A DNA stretch of 64,000 bases from Druceiella hillmani (taxonomy: Eukaryota > Arthropoda > Insecta > Lepidoptera > Hepialidae): assembly GCA_039881145.1 (NCBI GenBank), contig JAYKKI010000032.1, positions 13,844,501 through 13,908,500 of the forward strand. Direction: 5' to 3'. Shown piece by piece: positions 45,075-56,564 of the stretch. Made by a program: the position numbers and the translations under genes. Within the stretch, counting starts at the first letter, position 1. Every line of letters begins with the position of its first letter. Below the pieces are notes generated by a model that was not told where the DNA came from, did no database searches, and saw only the letters and a program-made list of their open reading frames with translations.

Positions 45075-47012
45075 AGTTAAAACCCATTTCAAGTTTTGTA
45101 AGACAAACGCTAAGAATAATATATGAAGGAGCATAATTTTGAAAATTATAGTTAGTTCTAATCAAACATAAGATGATATTTTGGTGACGTAAACTTATTT
45201 CAACATACTTAATGCTATTTGTTGCGAATAAATTTATAACGATTTGTGTTAGTTTCTGAGTTTTATAAATAACATGTAACATGTATTTTCCAAAAGAATA
45301 CTTCCAAGTTGATTTTCATACAAGATGGTGGAAATCATCATCACTGCAAAAACTTTTGTAACCGTTGGGATTTTTCGCATGTATATACATGGAAAAAAAT
45401 TCTTATATGTAAAAGGTTAAACACGGAATGTCGGAGCAAATCAACTTTTATCACCTGACAACTATCAATAAAGTAAACCCTAACATAATTTATTAAGAAA
45501 TGTGCTGAACGGAAAAAAAGGTTTTAAAAAATAATGCCCCAAAAGGTAAGTATTTGTTAGTCCGTCTGCAAGTCACAACTTCACAACTTTTGAATCATTT
45601 GAGTTAACAAATGAAGTAAGATTCGAACATATGTCTCGTTTGGTCACGTAAATTGAAGTATATTTGTATATTTCCAATTTTTTTACGGATATACGTATTG
45701 TAGAGAGTTTCAATAAAATTTGGAGACAGTTATAATGAAAATGTCGCATAGAAATTGTTTTTTCTAAATGTAATGTTAGAGACTAATATGACAGGAAAAA
45801 TAACTAAAAATATTCAATTAAAGAAATATAAACATATTTCTTACACAGATTCAACAAATTGCAGAGAAAGACACTGAAATAATATATAATTTATAATTAA
45901 TTGTCCATTTAACGTTTCGGTGAAACATCGTTTTTAATTGTTTAGAAAACTAATTATTTGAAAACTCTTTTTGGATTCCGAAATGGCAAAAAAATTGAGA
46001 AGTTTCGTTTATTACACAATTATAAAAAATAAGGTAAAACACCAATTAAAATGTTTTTTTTCCATACCAGTTTTATTATCATATTGTTACGATTAATGTG
46101 GTATTTAATAGTTCTTATTTGTATTTACGTATATCTCAATACATAACAGGGCACCTTATTTCATAATTTCACTATATTCTCCTTTAAAGATTTAAGAAAA
46201 CATTTTTAAATTTTTACTTTTGTTACTCATTATCAGTAAGAATTTGGTACAATTCCCATAAAAAGGATCATATGGTCACCCTATATATCAACAAACCCTT
46301 ACAGAACTTTGTGGATTTGTCGGAGAGTAAAATTTAATAACTTTACAAAGAGTCTTTTATGGATTGGATTACTTTATCCTTCCTTAAGTTTTGGCAGTAT
46401 TAGGGTTGAAAATGTGTCTAGACGTATCTTAATTAAGATTTGGGTAGTACTTTGAAAGGTTACAGGATTTATTGAGTTAGGTTTCTGCGAGAAGATTCCT
46501 TAAATTTTGTTCCCCACAAACCGTTGTGAGTTATGAATGTGCTAAGTACGTAAAGCTTTTAACTCGATAAGGTTTATGCGCCAAATTTAATATTACATCT
46601 ACGAATTTCATACTAGTCCCTCAGCCGAAGTCTCCTTCCTTTCTTAGCCGCGTAAAAATATGGAACGGAGAATTTCTTTAACGTAATTATGTGTCGTTAG
46701 CGTTAAGTGAATTTAGATCAGGAATGAAGCAATGATCCATTTGGGGGAAAGAAAGAAAGCGGGTGATCAGTTTTGGGTTATGAACAATTATATGAGTAAT
46801 GCTCATAGTTCGGTAACTCGTCCCACTTCCTTTGGTTCCACTCGGCTGGTTGGAACGAAATTTTTGCAAAGTTCATCAATTCGATAGACAAACTTTGCAA
46901 ACATTTCGTTTTAATTTTTTAAACTGCTTAATTCCAGAAACATAATTTCATACACGCCTACGTAAATTACACAAAACTATACTTTTTGAAAATTGGGAGA
47001 AAAAAGAAGAAA

Positions 47013-47015
<3 letters not shown>
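45075..47015. other. no recognisable gene
   Basis: A slightly G+C-richer region at 46260-46700 contains frames on both strands (for example minus 46687-46869) without a recognisable family. It may be old TE sequence; I cannot support one. Confidence 0.4.

Positions 47016-47017
<2 letters not shown>

Positions 47018-47066
<49 letters not shown>
47018..47066. repeat. (TA)n microsatellite after an A-rich run
   Basis: About 47 bp of TA preceded by gaaaaaagaagaaaaaaatt. The minus-strand 85-residue frame here is an artefact. Confidence 0.97.
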
Positions 47067-47067
<1 letters not shown>

Positions 47068-47069
47068 GA

Positions 47070-47760
47070 ATTATTTTACTAAAATATAAAACTAAAACAA
47101 AACTGGACATACATTTCTCAGAAGAAAAGTATCTTAAACGATGTTTAAGAACGTATTTATAGTCAAATAATAAATGTCTGCATATACTTATCGCCACTTT
47201 AAAATAATTGCACAAGATCAACATAAAGGTCTTTTCACGGACTTAAGCAAAAATCGATAACAAGTCATTATTATGTAAAACCGCGGGACAGCGAAGTCAG
47301 AAGTGCCAAACTATTTAAACGTGTTGAATATTTAACAAGTTTCAAATATAATTTTTCCACTTACTTCAGCCGTCATTTTAGAGGTGATATTTTGCCTAAA
47401 TTAATTCTTGCATTTCGTATTAATCTGATATAATTATGCACTAAAGTAATTGTTGTCTTAGACTATAAATAAAAATATTTCATATAAGTGCCAATACTTA
47501 TTTAGAGGTACACATTGGGTTGAAACACTACCAATAAAAAAAAATTAAATCGAAGTCTTAAATCTTCTTGTCCAATTGTGAAATAACGCAAGCTACGAGA
47601 GAAATTTAGAAAAATGTGAAAATCAATATGATGTAAATTACGAAAAAGTTGTTTTTAATGCCGTTTGGTCGCATGAAAATCTTTTCTTTCTCGAAAATAA
47701 TTAATAAATTAAAAGAAAACTCATATATGGATACAAAATTTGGTAAATATGAGTGTAACC
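47070..47760. other. no gene; boundary motif shared with 48466
   Basis: At 47562-47590 taaatcttcttgtccaattg tgaaataacgc matches taaatcttcttgtccgattg taaaataatac at 48466-48497. The same short boundary appears on both sides of 0.9 kb, perhaps element termini. Confidence 0.45.
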
Positions 47761-47767
47761 TGTATGA

Positions 47768-47928
47768 AAAAAAAAATTAATTTTGTTTCTTTGAAATGTT
47801 TGTGTTTGTCACAGTTCTACACAAAAGGCCAAGAAAAAAAATTTAATTTTGCTTTCTTTGAAATGTTTGTGTTTGTCACAGTTCTACACAAAAGGCCAAG
47901 AAAAAAAAATTAATTTTGCTTTCTATTT
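47768..47928. repeat. 67-bp tandem repeat, 2.3 copies
   Basis: ttctttgaaatgtttgtgtt tgtcacagttctacacaaaa ggccaagaaaaaaaa repeats with almost no change, so it is recent. Confidence 0.95.
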
Positions 47929-47954
47929 TACACCCACTTAATAAAACAATTTTT

Positions 47955-48188
47955 ATTTTGAATATATTTGGCGTCAATTTTGTAGAAATTCATTATTGAC
48001 AATTAAATGAAACTGCGTGATGTAGTATTATTTCTACTTTTTCTTGTTTTCTTGTTTCTAAGTGCTTGTTTTATCTTTGTTAATAGCCCATCTAAAGATG
48101 TTGTAATACAACGAAACGTAGGTCGTGGTAAAGAAGTTAAAGAAAGTAGAAATAATACTTCATCACGTGGTTTAATTTAATTGTCAAT
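47955..48188 (+). repeat. interspersed repeat family P, copy C, with inverted arms
   Basis: Left arm: aatatatttggcgtcaattt tgtagaaattcattattgac aattaaatgaaactgcgtga tgtagtattatttctacttt. Right arm (48137-48188) is the inverse: aaagaaagtagaaataatac ttcatcacgtggtttaattt aattgtcaatt. The centre holds agcccatctaaagatgttgt aatacaacgaaacgtagg (48089-48121); the stem GTTGT/ACAAC is perfect here. The structure is that of a non-autonomous element with long inverted ends. Confidence 0.85.
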
Positions 48189-48478
48189 TCCTATTTTCTT
48201 AAGTTTTTTAATACATATTAGTCGCCGAGAAATATTTGAGATATTTCCTTATCATTAGCCAAAGCAAAAATGATTCGATTTATGTACTGATAATCCCGAC
48301 TAAAATATTGTAGCCCTGAAAATCAAGTGCGTCTTTTATTTAGCTTTATATTGCTTAATTACACCGTAACTGCTAACGTAATTTCAATGAGGTCTATCTC
48401 AAACTTGTTAGCCACCCTGGATTACCATTCCTCGATTCTTCTCTTGTTTTCAATTTGTCTAGGTCCTAAATCTTCTTG

Positions 48479-48533
48479 TCCGATTGTAAAATAATACGGC
48501 AGAAGATGTTGCTCGTGTTATTTTACAATCGGA
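48479..48533. repeat. 19-bp inverted repeat (hairpin)
   Basis: tccgattgtaaaataatac pairs with gtgttattttacaatcgga, one G-T type mismatch, over a 17-nt loop. Its left arm is the boundary motif also seen at 47570. The overlapping frames at 48476-48800 are not supported as genes. Confidence 0.9.
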
Positions 48534-48539
48534 ATATTT

Positions 48540-49220
48540 GTTTAAACTTTGCGATTTTGTTTAAATTAAATTTAATTATGGGACCAAAATTGAATGACTC
48601 CTTCTGTAAGCAACCGCAGGTGTCATTTTGCAATGCAAAGAAGTCGTCGCTCGCCAACCATTACCACGTCAGCGTCCATCAATCAAATTAAAAATGTGTC
48701 ATTAGTGAATCAGTGTCTTGTATCAATCCTTTTGATTCACTCAATTATTTGTTACCCACGCCTAATCGCCATCATTTATGGACTGCATAACATACTATAA
48801 GCGTGCATTACTTAACGCAGTCAAATCACTACTTTCCTTATTTAAACTAATAAATAAATAAAGTAAGTAAATATAATGAAGAAATAAGGGGTTATTATAG
48901 TGATTGGTGGGGAGTGCAATAGTCCCACGTCGATATTAAACATATATAACTTAAGAGAAAGAATAAGCTGAAGCCTGCATGAAGTTTTCAGTATAAAATA
49001 TTATTTACTCGTATGGAGCGTGTTAAGAGCCATGTTTCGCAGTAAATAGATCCATGAGCATATGCTCTCAACCCATTTAATGGTCTTTCCACCAAAACTG
49101 AACTACCTCCGCGAAACAAAGCACTTTTCACGGAAAATTCAAATTATTTGCCACTTAACAAAGCTTTATAACATTTCCCAACCCTTAAGGCGTTTCTTTT
49201 TTTTTATTTCCATTTTATTT
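48540..49220. other. no recognisable feature
   Basis: A patch at 48590-48690 has higher G+C but no identifiable product. Nothing else seen. Confidence 0.4.
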
Positions 49221-49221
49221 T

Positions 49222-49910
49222 TTATACTTCTTTAGGCGCGTTATGAAAAAATGATGAGAGTGAAATGACACGCGCATGCGCATGCAAATTGCAACAAAAA
49301 TCTACATGATGAAGTTGGTCACGATGCAACAAAAGTCAATAGTATCAAGTAGTGACTGATACTTTTTTCATGATAGTTAATGAGGTATTCGTAAAAACAC
49401 AACAGATGTTTTACATTCATACAAATCTAAGTTATATCTGTGCTTTTAAATAATATTTTTAGTAACTGAAATTTAATGAGGGAAAATATTTAATGTAATA
49501 TGTAATAAAAAAAATATTTATTCACTGTGAATATTCGTGATAGAAGTGGCGCTTATAACTTTTTAAAATATATTTGAAGTGTATTTCTCTATGCTAAGTT
49601 TCGGTATTTATTTGCGTTATAAATTATTAATTTATCATTTATTAAATACTTAACATCAGTAAATAACAATAATTTTCAACATATTAATTTGTTTTCATTT
49701 TTAATTAAATTTTATTTAGATTGTTATAGTAAATTTAACAATTTTTTTTTATAAGTAATATTAATAATTATTAAAATTTAATTAATTCATTGGATTTAGA
49801 TTATACCAACCGTATTTATAATCACGGTCCAGTCCTTTTAATATTTTCTTTCCATGAATTATGTGGTTGCTTAATAAAGTTATTCTTCTATTATGCCAAA
49901 GAAGCATAAT
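49222..49910. repeat. interspersed repeat family Q, copy 1 (homologue of 55845-56560)
   Basis: Collinear with 55845-56560: atacttctttaggcgcgtta tgaaaaaa, gatgagagtgaaat, gatgaagttg, aagtgtatttctcta, aagtttcggtat, ataaattattaatttatcat ttatt, then, 200 bp on, ttataccaaccgtatttata atcacggtccagtcc and ataaagtta. It resembles a roughly 700-bp non-autonomous or truncated mobile element; a weaker partial match starts at 60927 (cttttttgggcgcgatgaaa). No coding frame is conserved. Confidence 0.8.
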
Positions 49911-49914
49911 TTCT

Positions 49915-50295
49915 AAGCACATAAGTACACGCACGCGAGTGAGATAGCCGCCCGACTTTTTACTTATTACTTTTAAAACAGAACGGGAAATTTTGTTAAT
50001 AAAAAATATTTTTGTAAAGACTTACTGTGTGTTTGCTTTTCTATTTGTGTATTATAGCGTGAAAGAATAGATTGTGAATTTGGAGAAAATCATTCCGATT
50101 ACTTGGGCTACCAGGAATCTCAAAATCATCTAGATTCGATGGCGACTACATCACCTTTGAGATAAAGTTGAGCTAACGGAAATATCGTTAGATAAATTTA
50201 GCATACTACGATAACTACACGATGGAACAGGAGATCTAACACGCTCGCCAACCAGATTTTGTTCCTGTTCCAATCAAACTTCATTGCTTAAAAAT
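49915..50295. other. no recognisable feature
   Basis: Contains cacgcacgcgagtgagatag ccgcccgac, a G+C-richer short patch, then A+T-rich spacer. Confidence 0.4.
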
Positions 50296-50297
50296 AT

Positions 50298-51308
50298 TTA
50301 AAATATTACAAAATAGGTTTCTGGAATAGTAGCTGGATTATATGGATAAATCCCGTAAGCTTTGAATTCTGAAACAACATCGTAGCTTGTAACTACTTGA
50401 ATCCATTCCATGCATTCTCAATCAGTTTCTCAGCTAGTCGATGGCCAATTCGCCTCTTTTTCTGTGGACCCATTTGATTATTTGTTTCTAAACCAAAAAA
50501 ACATTTTGTACGGCTTAAAAAACTGCAGTCCTAAGGTTTTAAAGTTTGGGTGCTATGGTTTGATAGACAAAAAATCATTATATCATTTTCTTCAGTACTT
50601 GCTAAAAAATGGCAGATTTTTATGCAAAACATATGCATCTAAATACAGAATGACTTTACCTCGACGCTTCTGAGATAAAAAGCATTAACATAAGCATATT
50701 TCTGCTCATGTGTCTACATGATTTTAATTCGGAGGGAAGTTTATCCTGAAATTCTAGCTTTTGGTTTACTCTCTTTGTAATTACAACTCAAGGTAGAAAA
50801 CTTCTTACTACATTGTGACAGGTTATTATTGAAATTGTCCTTTTCACCTGACGTTAATCAATGAACTACTTCTGCGTCTTTTAAAAATATGACTTTTCCT
50901 GGCTGTTCATTTAATTAGAAATTAGTTTTTTTAATAATAAATACAAGATTTGGTCTGTCCAGTAAATCATGCTCTGTCAATACCTAAAGCAGTAGATCGA
51001 ACAATTTATTGACTTCTTTCCTATTAAGTTCCTGAATTTGTTCAAAAGAATAAACCATCAGCTTTTCGAACGCTAAACTCTTTATGGCGTTCTAGAAAAG
51101 ACGTTAGTCAATGAGATCAGCTTTTCTATTTTCTTAGTCAAATTTAGTTTCAATGCAAAGTTTTTCAGCAAATTCGAATGTCAGCCTTCTTAACATGTGT
51201 ATTGCTATAGGAAACGAGGTGTTTTCCAGTTCTTGGACACATTTGACGAGTCATTTTTCATTATCGAATGAATGTTTTATTGAGAAATATAAATGTGGCA
51301 TCAGTCAT
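50298..51308 (-). pseudogene. pogo/Tigger-like (DDE) transposase pseudogene
   Basis: On the minus strand the pieces follow the pogo/Tigger/Jerky order. First a CENP-B-type DNA-binding part: KHSFDNEK-stop-LVKCVQE then FPIAIHMLRRLTFEFAEKL and, after a gap, SFLERHKEFSVRKADG. Next LNRKEVNKLFDLLL and then TNFQLNEQPGKVI followed by LTSGEK, the start of the catalytic domain. Then GKVILYLDAYVLH, with the second Asp, and a T-Q-T-L-K-P-stop-D-C-S-F segment, with the third Asp. Finally GHRLAEKLIENAWNG and FKAYGIYPYNPATIPE. The first catalytic Asp, normally in 'N-x-D-E-T', is replaced (IIKKT), and there are several stops and at least four frameshifts. The N-terminal psq helix-turn-helix and the ends of the element were not found. 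Such enzymes excise DNA at TA targets. The 87-residue plus frame 50410-50673 is its antisense shadow. Confidence 0.9.
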
Positions 51309-51311
51309 TTA

Positions 51312-51722
51312 TAAATAGTAAAGTTGAAAACCTATACTTTAATGAATATATCAGCGTAGCTAGTATCGACCAAAAGTCAATTTTTTTCATTAGTTTTTCG
51401 CCTTTTGTTTCGCGAATTACCTCTTACCATGTATGGTATTTGTGTACCCCATTATGGTATAGGTATTGTTGAATATGTCCTTGAAAAATCTTATATGTCA
51501 GATTCGTTTACGAAATATGAAGCTTTAAAATGGCCATTTTTATGTGTCCCCACCCCCACCAGCTAAACCGCTATTTTAAATATGTAAAAAGTGTTCATAA
51601 TAGTAGTATATTACATGAAAATAAGAGGAAAGTTATCACAGCTAACTTGGCTCTACGAGTTTTTCAGTAACTGTCACCTAATTTGACACGTAATTGAGTG
51701 TGTATAAAGTTCATAGACATCC
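51312..51722. other. flank of the transposase pseudogene, nothing recognised
   Basis: The missing 5' part of the pogo-like element might lie here, but I could not read it. No inverted terminal repeat was found. Confidence 0.35.
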
Positions 51723-51724
51723 CA

Positions 51725-52197
51725 TAAAAATAACTTAAATCAACGGCAAAAATAACTTCGTTTTAGAATGTGCATTTATTAAGTTTGTGAAAGATATACT
51801 AAACAATATATTAATATATTTTCATGGATAGAAATAATATTAATCTGTAAACAGTTTAATGGAAACACCTGTACACTTAAACCTTTACATACGCCTAAAA
51901 TGGAATGGAATGGAAACACCTGTACAATGGAAATGGAATGGAATGGAAACACCTGTACAATGGAAACACCTGTACAATGGAAACACCTGTTTAATGGAAA
52001 CACCTGTACACTTAAACCTTTACATACGCATAAAAATAACTTAAATCAACGGCAAAAATAACTTCGTATTTTAGAATGTGCATTTATTAAGTTTGTGAAA
52101 GATGTACTAAACAATATATTAATATATTTTCATGGACAGAAATAATATTAATCTGTAAACAATTTAATGGAAACACCTGTACACTTAAACCTTTAAC
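51725..52197. repeat. duplicated 165-bp segments flanking a minisatellite
   Basis: taacttaaatcaacggcaaa aataacttcgt ... ttaatggaaacacctgtaca cttaaacctttacat occurs at 51730-51890 and again at 52033-52195 with few changes. Between them lie repeats of atggaaacacctgtaca and ggaatggaatgg (51898-52000). The array probably grew from the shared gaaacacctgta motif. The frames on both strands (51779-52003, 51859-52044) are repeat artefacts. Confidence 0.95.
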
Positions 52198-52199
52198 CG

Positions 52200-53827
52200 C
52201 CTAAGGCATTAAGAGCCTGGTAATGAGAGTTATAGAGAACTTACTTTATTACAATTTTTATTTATTAGTAATATTTTGATAAGTTAATTTCAAAGAATTT
52301 TCAGTCTACTAATTTCAGGCTGGCTAAATAATATATTCCGTTTGAGAACAAGATTTTTTTTTTTTCATTATCATAGTTTAATCGCGATTGATGATCTATA
52401 TTTAACATATAATAATTTTTATAAAATTTATATGAAATTTCAACATGAAGAAACTGTGTGATAATTTGACTATATTGAACGTGTAAGTTGGGAAGAAACT
52501 GGCAAAAAGTGCATATTTCAAAAGCGAACAGGAACGAGAGAAGGCTAAGGACGTTAAGTGTACTTAATATAAAACTTTTATTAACGTGCTCAGTTTTATA
52601 TTTATGACAATTTTGAAATTTATTCGTGTTAATTAGTGTACATAGTGTACATCTATGCCTAAAGCCAGTCTTCTTGAAATAGAAATGGCATTCAAATAAT
52701 GTATACAAATAAATAGAGAAACGCAACATCATCTCTGTATGCTAGTTGCAGTAAATGTGAATATAAAATACGGCCGAGCCCAAATTTCAGTAAATTTTCC
52801 AAAACTGACCAAGAAAAGAAAAAGATCGAAAGCTCCGAAGTAATGAAAGTACCTGGCATAAAAAAAGTAAATACATAAAAATTGTTTTATTTAAAAAACT
52901 TTTCGCTAAAGAAAAATGAAAAAAAACGTGAGCCATCTTATACCACGCTCCTACTGCCGAATATATTATCGAGAAAAACTAATAATTTGAAATAAAAATG
53001 GTGTTAATACTATAAAAAACTGTTAATATTTTTTTATAAAATTCGGTTGTTTAAGTTTAGGCTACGGGTCATACTATAAACAATATTTCAATATTTAATT
53101 TTTGCTTCATGCTTATAGCGGTAATATTTTTAAAAATTAACTAGAATGTAATTCGTTTAAATAGAATGTAAATTATAATCAAAAGGGAACACATTAGTGC
53201 GAAGATTCAATTCAAAATTGACAGCAGCATTTCCTCAACCTTCTATTTTCAGCGAGAATTTAACAAACAATATCAAAGAATGGATGAAGCCAGCTTTCAT
53301 CTTAAACACCTTAATACAACTGGAGCTCAAATTGGCCACGACTTGTATTTGTAATGAGTTTTAATGGCATTTCTTCTGCAAACACCAACCACCATTTTTA
53401 TAGTAATAGATATACGTGGAGAATATTTTTGAATACTTTTTCTTGAGGCCAATTAAATGAGCTTGGAAAAGCGTAAGGATAAAACATAAATCGATGAACT
53501 TTTTATGACGAATATAACAGGTAGTGGGTTTAATAGTTTAACCGTTCTAAAGAACCATTGAGAAATTCATTATATATCTTGGCATAATATTTCGTCCATC
53601 TTTTTTTAATATATGACATTATAATATATTATTTCTTGAATTGTTGTACGCTTGGCACTTGATAACTTGATCACAGCTGGCACTTCTATGATTGTTTCAA
53701 GGATTTCTTTCAAGCGTTTTAACTTGACAACCTTACGAAATTACGTTTGAGTATGAAACATAATCAGCTGCTCCTTCACCATCGAGGCTAATGATTTTAA
53801 TTATTTCAGGTATGTATATTAATAAGT

Positions 53828-53828
<1 letters not shown>
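52200..53828. other. no supported gene; longest open frame of the window lies here
   Basis: The minus frame 52301-52732 (143 residues) is the longest in the window, but its composition follows the A+T-rich background (Phe, Tyr, Asn, Leu, Lys, Ile) and no motif or family is seen. At about 53205-53372 a stop-free plus frame (AFPQPSIFSENLTNNIKEWM) is also unidentified. Confidence 0.35.
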
Positions 53829-53831
<3 letters not shown>

Positions 53832-53887
<56 letters not shown>

Positions 53888-53893
53888 TATATT
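53832..53893. repeat. (TA)n microsatellite
   Basis: About 60 bp, flanked by near-direct copies of gtatattaataagttatgt (53815) and gtatatattaatgagttatg (53901). Confidence 0.97.
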
Positions 53894-53919
53894 AATTGAT
53901 GTATATATTAATGAGTTAT

Positions 53920-54365
53920 GTATAAACAATTTTTAGAATGTTTCGGGAGGGATTTACTGGTTGATTTTTTTCAAAAGAACTTCAATAGATTTTTTGGACT
54001 ATTTTTCTTGCATAGCATTGCTGTAAGACCAATATCTGCTATATGTACACTTTCGAAATTTCCAAACCGTTTTTGCTAGTACACTAACCATACTATCATA
54101 TAAAAGTTGCTATGTATAAATTAATACCATAGAACGAGCGGCGGAAAATTTATATAATATTCTATGTGTAGCTGAAAAAATATCTAGAACAAAAAAATTG
54201 CTATGTGTGATTTGACATGATAAAACACTCCCTTTACAATTTAAATTTTAAATAAACTTTTGTTCATATTTAAAACAACAAAGGCGAGATATACTTTGAA
54301 GCTACAATGTCATTAACTGTTGAGACGTCAAAACAATTTCCTTCAAGCGAAGAAACTGTCATCAA
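53920..54365. other. no recognisable feature
   Basis: A+T-rich spacer. Confidence 0.5.
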
Positions 54366-54369
54366 GCTG

Positions 54370-54570
54370 AAAGCATAATTACAGTTTCAGTTTGTTGACA
54401 ATAATTACAGAATCTTGCTGGCGGGATGTTCAATCGGTACTGAATTTTAATTACTCTTGATGAACGTTGACTACTTGTAACTGTGGGAGTCGTCAATACG
54501 CGTCAATCGTACGAAATTTCGTATTGAATTTTAAGTTCCCCTTTATCTGTATAACTAGTTAAACGAATAA
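54370..54570. repeat. block z, copy 2 (homologue of 3505-3725)
   Basis: aaagcataattacagtttca gtttgtt, acagaatcttgctggcggga, cggtactgaattttaa and actgtgggagtcgtca match 3537-3670 in order. This marks the left end of the third region of homology in the window. Confidence 0.65.
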
Positions 54571-54574
54571 ATTA

Positions 54575-55475
54575 TTAAGTCGATTTTTGAAAATAGTTTT
54601 GTAACTGATTTTTAAAGACCATTCAAAAAGTAATAAATAACCTAATATTTTTTATTATTACTATCATAATAATCCCTATAAATAATACAAAATATGTATA
54701 CACAATCACTCTTACAGGATGAAACCATTAAATATAATAATTTATCAAATTGACTTTGTTATATTTTCGAGAGAAAAAATTTGAAGTAAAGACGATTAAA
54801 TAAGAATATTGAACAAAAATATTTAATTCAAGTATAAATTACTATAAATTACAATAAAAAATAATTTGTATAATATAATCTATAAAGTACTATATAATGA
54901 ACTAAACAACAGGTATATTAAAAAAATTAGAAACGAGTATTCAGATAACGTTATAAGCTATATGAAGGTAACAGTTTATTTCAACTTACTCATCAATAAG
55001 TCGACAAGACATTTCGAAGATAGTAACCGGACGAATATTTTTGAGTCACAATTTATACTAAACTGTTATGTATGATTTATCAGTTTACCCATTTAGTACA
55101 AACAAAATTTTAAATAAAAATACTGTATTCTAGTACTTTCTTTAAACTTTTGCACATATTATTATAATATTATTTGTCACTATGGAAAGGTCATGTCTAG
55201 CATATATTTCACAGGTCAAGAAAAGTAATTCGATTACCTATATATGTTTAATTTATTGATGCAAGCTAATAACTTTCCTTTGTAGTGTTTATAATGCCAC
55301 TACAAATTTTTACATGCATACTTAAAAATTTAGAGGGGAATTGGGTACATTTTTGACCTTTTAGAGAGTCATATCTTGCGTTCTCGTATTATATCCCTTT
55401 GAACTGTTTAAAGAATATAATATTTTCCTTCATAATTTTATCCCCCAAAAAAAAAATTGATATTGATATCGAAAC
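54575..55475. other. no recognisable feature
   Basis: A+T-rich. The 69-residue frame 54866-55075 has no motif. Confidence 0.45.
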
Positions 55476-55479
55476 TAGG

Positions 55480-55750
55480 TCTAGGTAAGCTACATAACTA
55501 TGCCAATTTTCATTATATCATGTGTAGTTTCTGAAAGAAATAGGCATGCCCTACAGATAGTACCCAAAAAAGTTTCACCCTACAAGTTTTTTAAACATTC
55601 ATAGAAAAATTAGGAACTTTTACAATTTCTTCATGTCCGTACGTCTATTCGTACATCCGTCCTTCGATCCGTTTCTCCGTCCGTTTGTGAATGCCTCTGT
55701 TCGTACGTCCGTCCATCCATCAGTTCGTACATCCATACGTTTGTTACATC
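55480..55750. repeat. old retroelement tail followed by degenerate (CGTC/CGTA)n
   Basis: 55497-55550 (aactatgccaattttcatta, gtgtagtttctgaaagaaat) resembles 34505-34570. At 55635-55745 comes a pyrimidine-rich series of cgtccgtacgtc, cgtacatccgtcc and cgtccatccatc, a degenerate tetranucleotide repeat. Such a repeat commonly grows from the 'gacggacggac' part of retroelement tails. The 102-residue minus frame 55620-55928 is built from it (DGWTDVRTE). Confidence 0.75.
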
Positions 55751-55844
55751 CGCACTGTTTGTGTTTTATACCTATGTGCAAGTAATTTTGCGTGTATGGC
55801 TTTATATGGAAATCCCACTTCATATGTCGCAAAATATTTTCTAA

Positions 55845-56560
55845 ATTATACTTCTTTAGGCGCGTTATGAAAAAAAATGGTGAGAGTGAAATTTTGCGAT
55901 GCGCGCATATGCACGCACGATGCAACAAAAATCGGCAGGATGAAGTTGCTCACTAAATATGTATATACACGCGTCTAGTGATTAGACACTATATTCAAGA
56001 TAGTTATTAAAATATATTTTAAGTGTATTTCTCTAAGTGAGGTTAAGTTTCGGTATGTATTTATTTCAATTATAAATTATTACTTTATCATTTATTGAAT
56101 ACTTCAAATTAACAAATTATAATAAATTTTCCGTATATTCATATATTTTCATTATTAAATTAACTTTATTTAGATTATTTCAATATATGAAAAATCTATG
56201 ATGCACGCTGTTTACATTAGAATGAATATTTATTTAAATTTTTAAAATAATTAAATTTAATTTTTAAATTAATTTAATTAAAAAATAATTTAAAAAATTT
56301 AAAGAAGTGAAATAAATAATAATATTAATAGTAACAGTTATTATTATTATTTAATCATTAATTGATAATGAACGCAATTCTAGATATAAATATAAAATGT
56401 TTTACTACTCAGTATGAGAAAACAAATTTAAATTTTTAAAGTTTAATTATTTCATTGTATCTAATTTTACCAACTTATTTACCATCACGCTCCAGTCTTC
56501 TTTTATAATATTATTTCCATTAATTATTTGCGGGCTAAATAAAGTTAATCAATTTTTTTT
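55845..56560. repeat. interspersed repeat family Q, copy 2
   Basis: Homologue of 49222-49910. Starts ttatacttctttaggcgcgt tatgaaaaaaaatggtgag and ends near ccatcacgctccagtcttct ... gggctaaataaagtta. Between them an A+T-rich part has diverged freely. Confidence 0.8.
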
Positions 56561-56564
56561 TTAA

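Noticed and set aside
46600..46680. Possible LINE reverse-transcriptase C-terminus (PSFLSRVKIWN)
   Set aside because: Only about ten residues fit and no upstream polymerase motif was found in any frame.
50410..50673. 87-residue plus-strand gene
   Set aside because: It lies antisense to the pogo-like transposase fossil, whose minus-strand reading is far more convincing.
52301..52732. Longest open frame (143 residues, minus strand)
   Set aside because: Composition mirrors the A+T-rich background and no domain or conserved pattern is visible. A frame this long can occur by chance in 64 kb on six frames.
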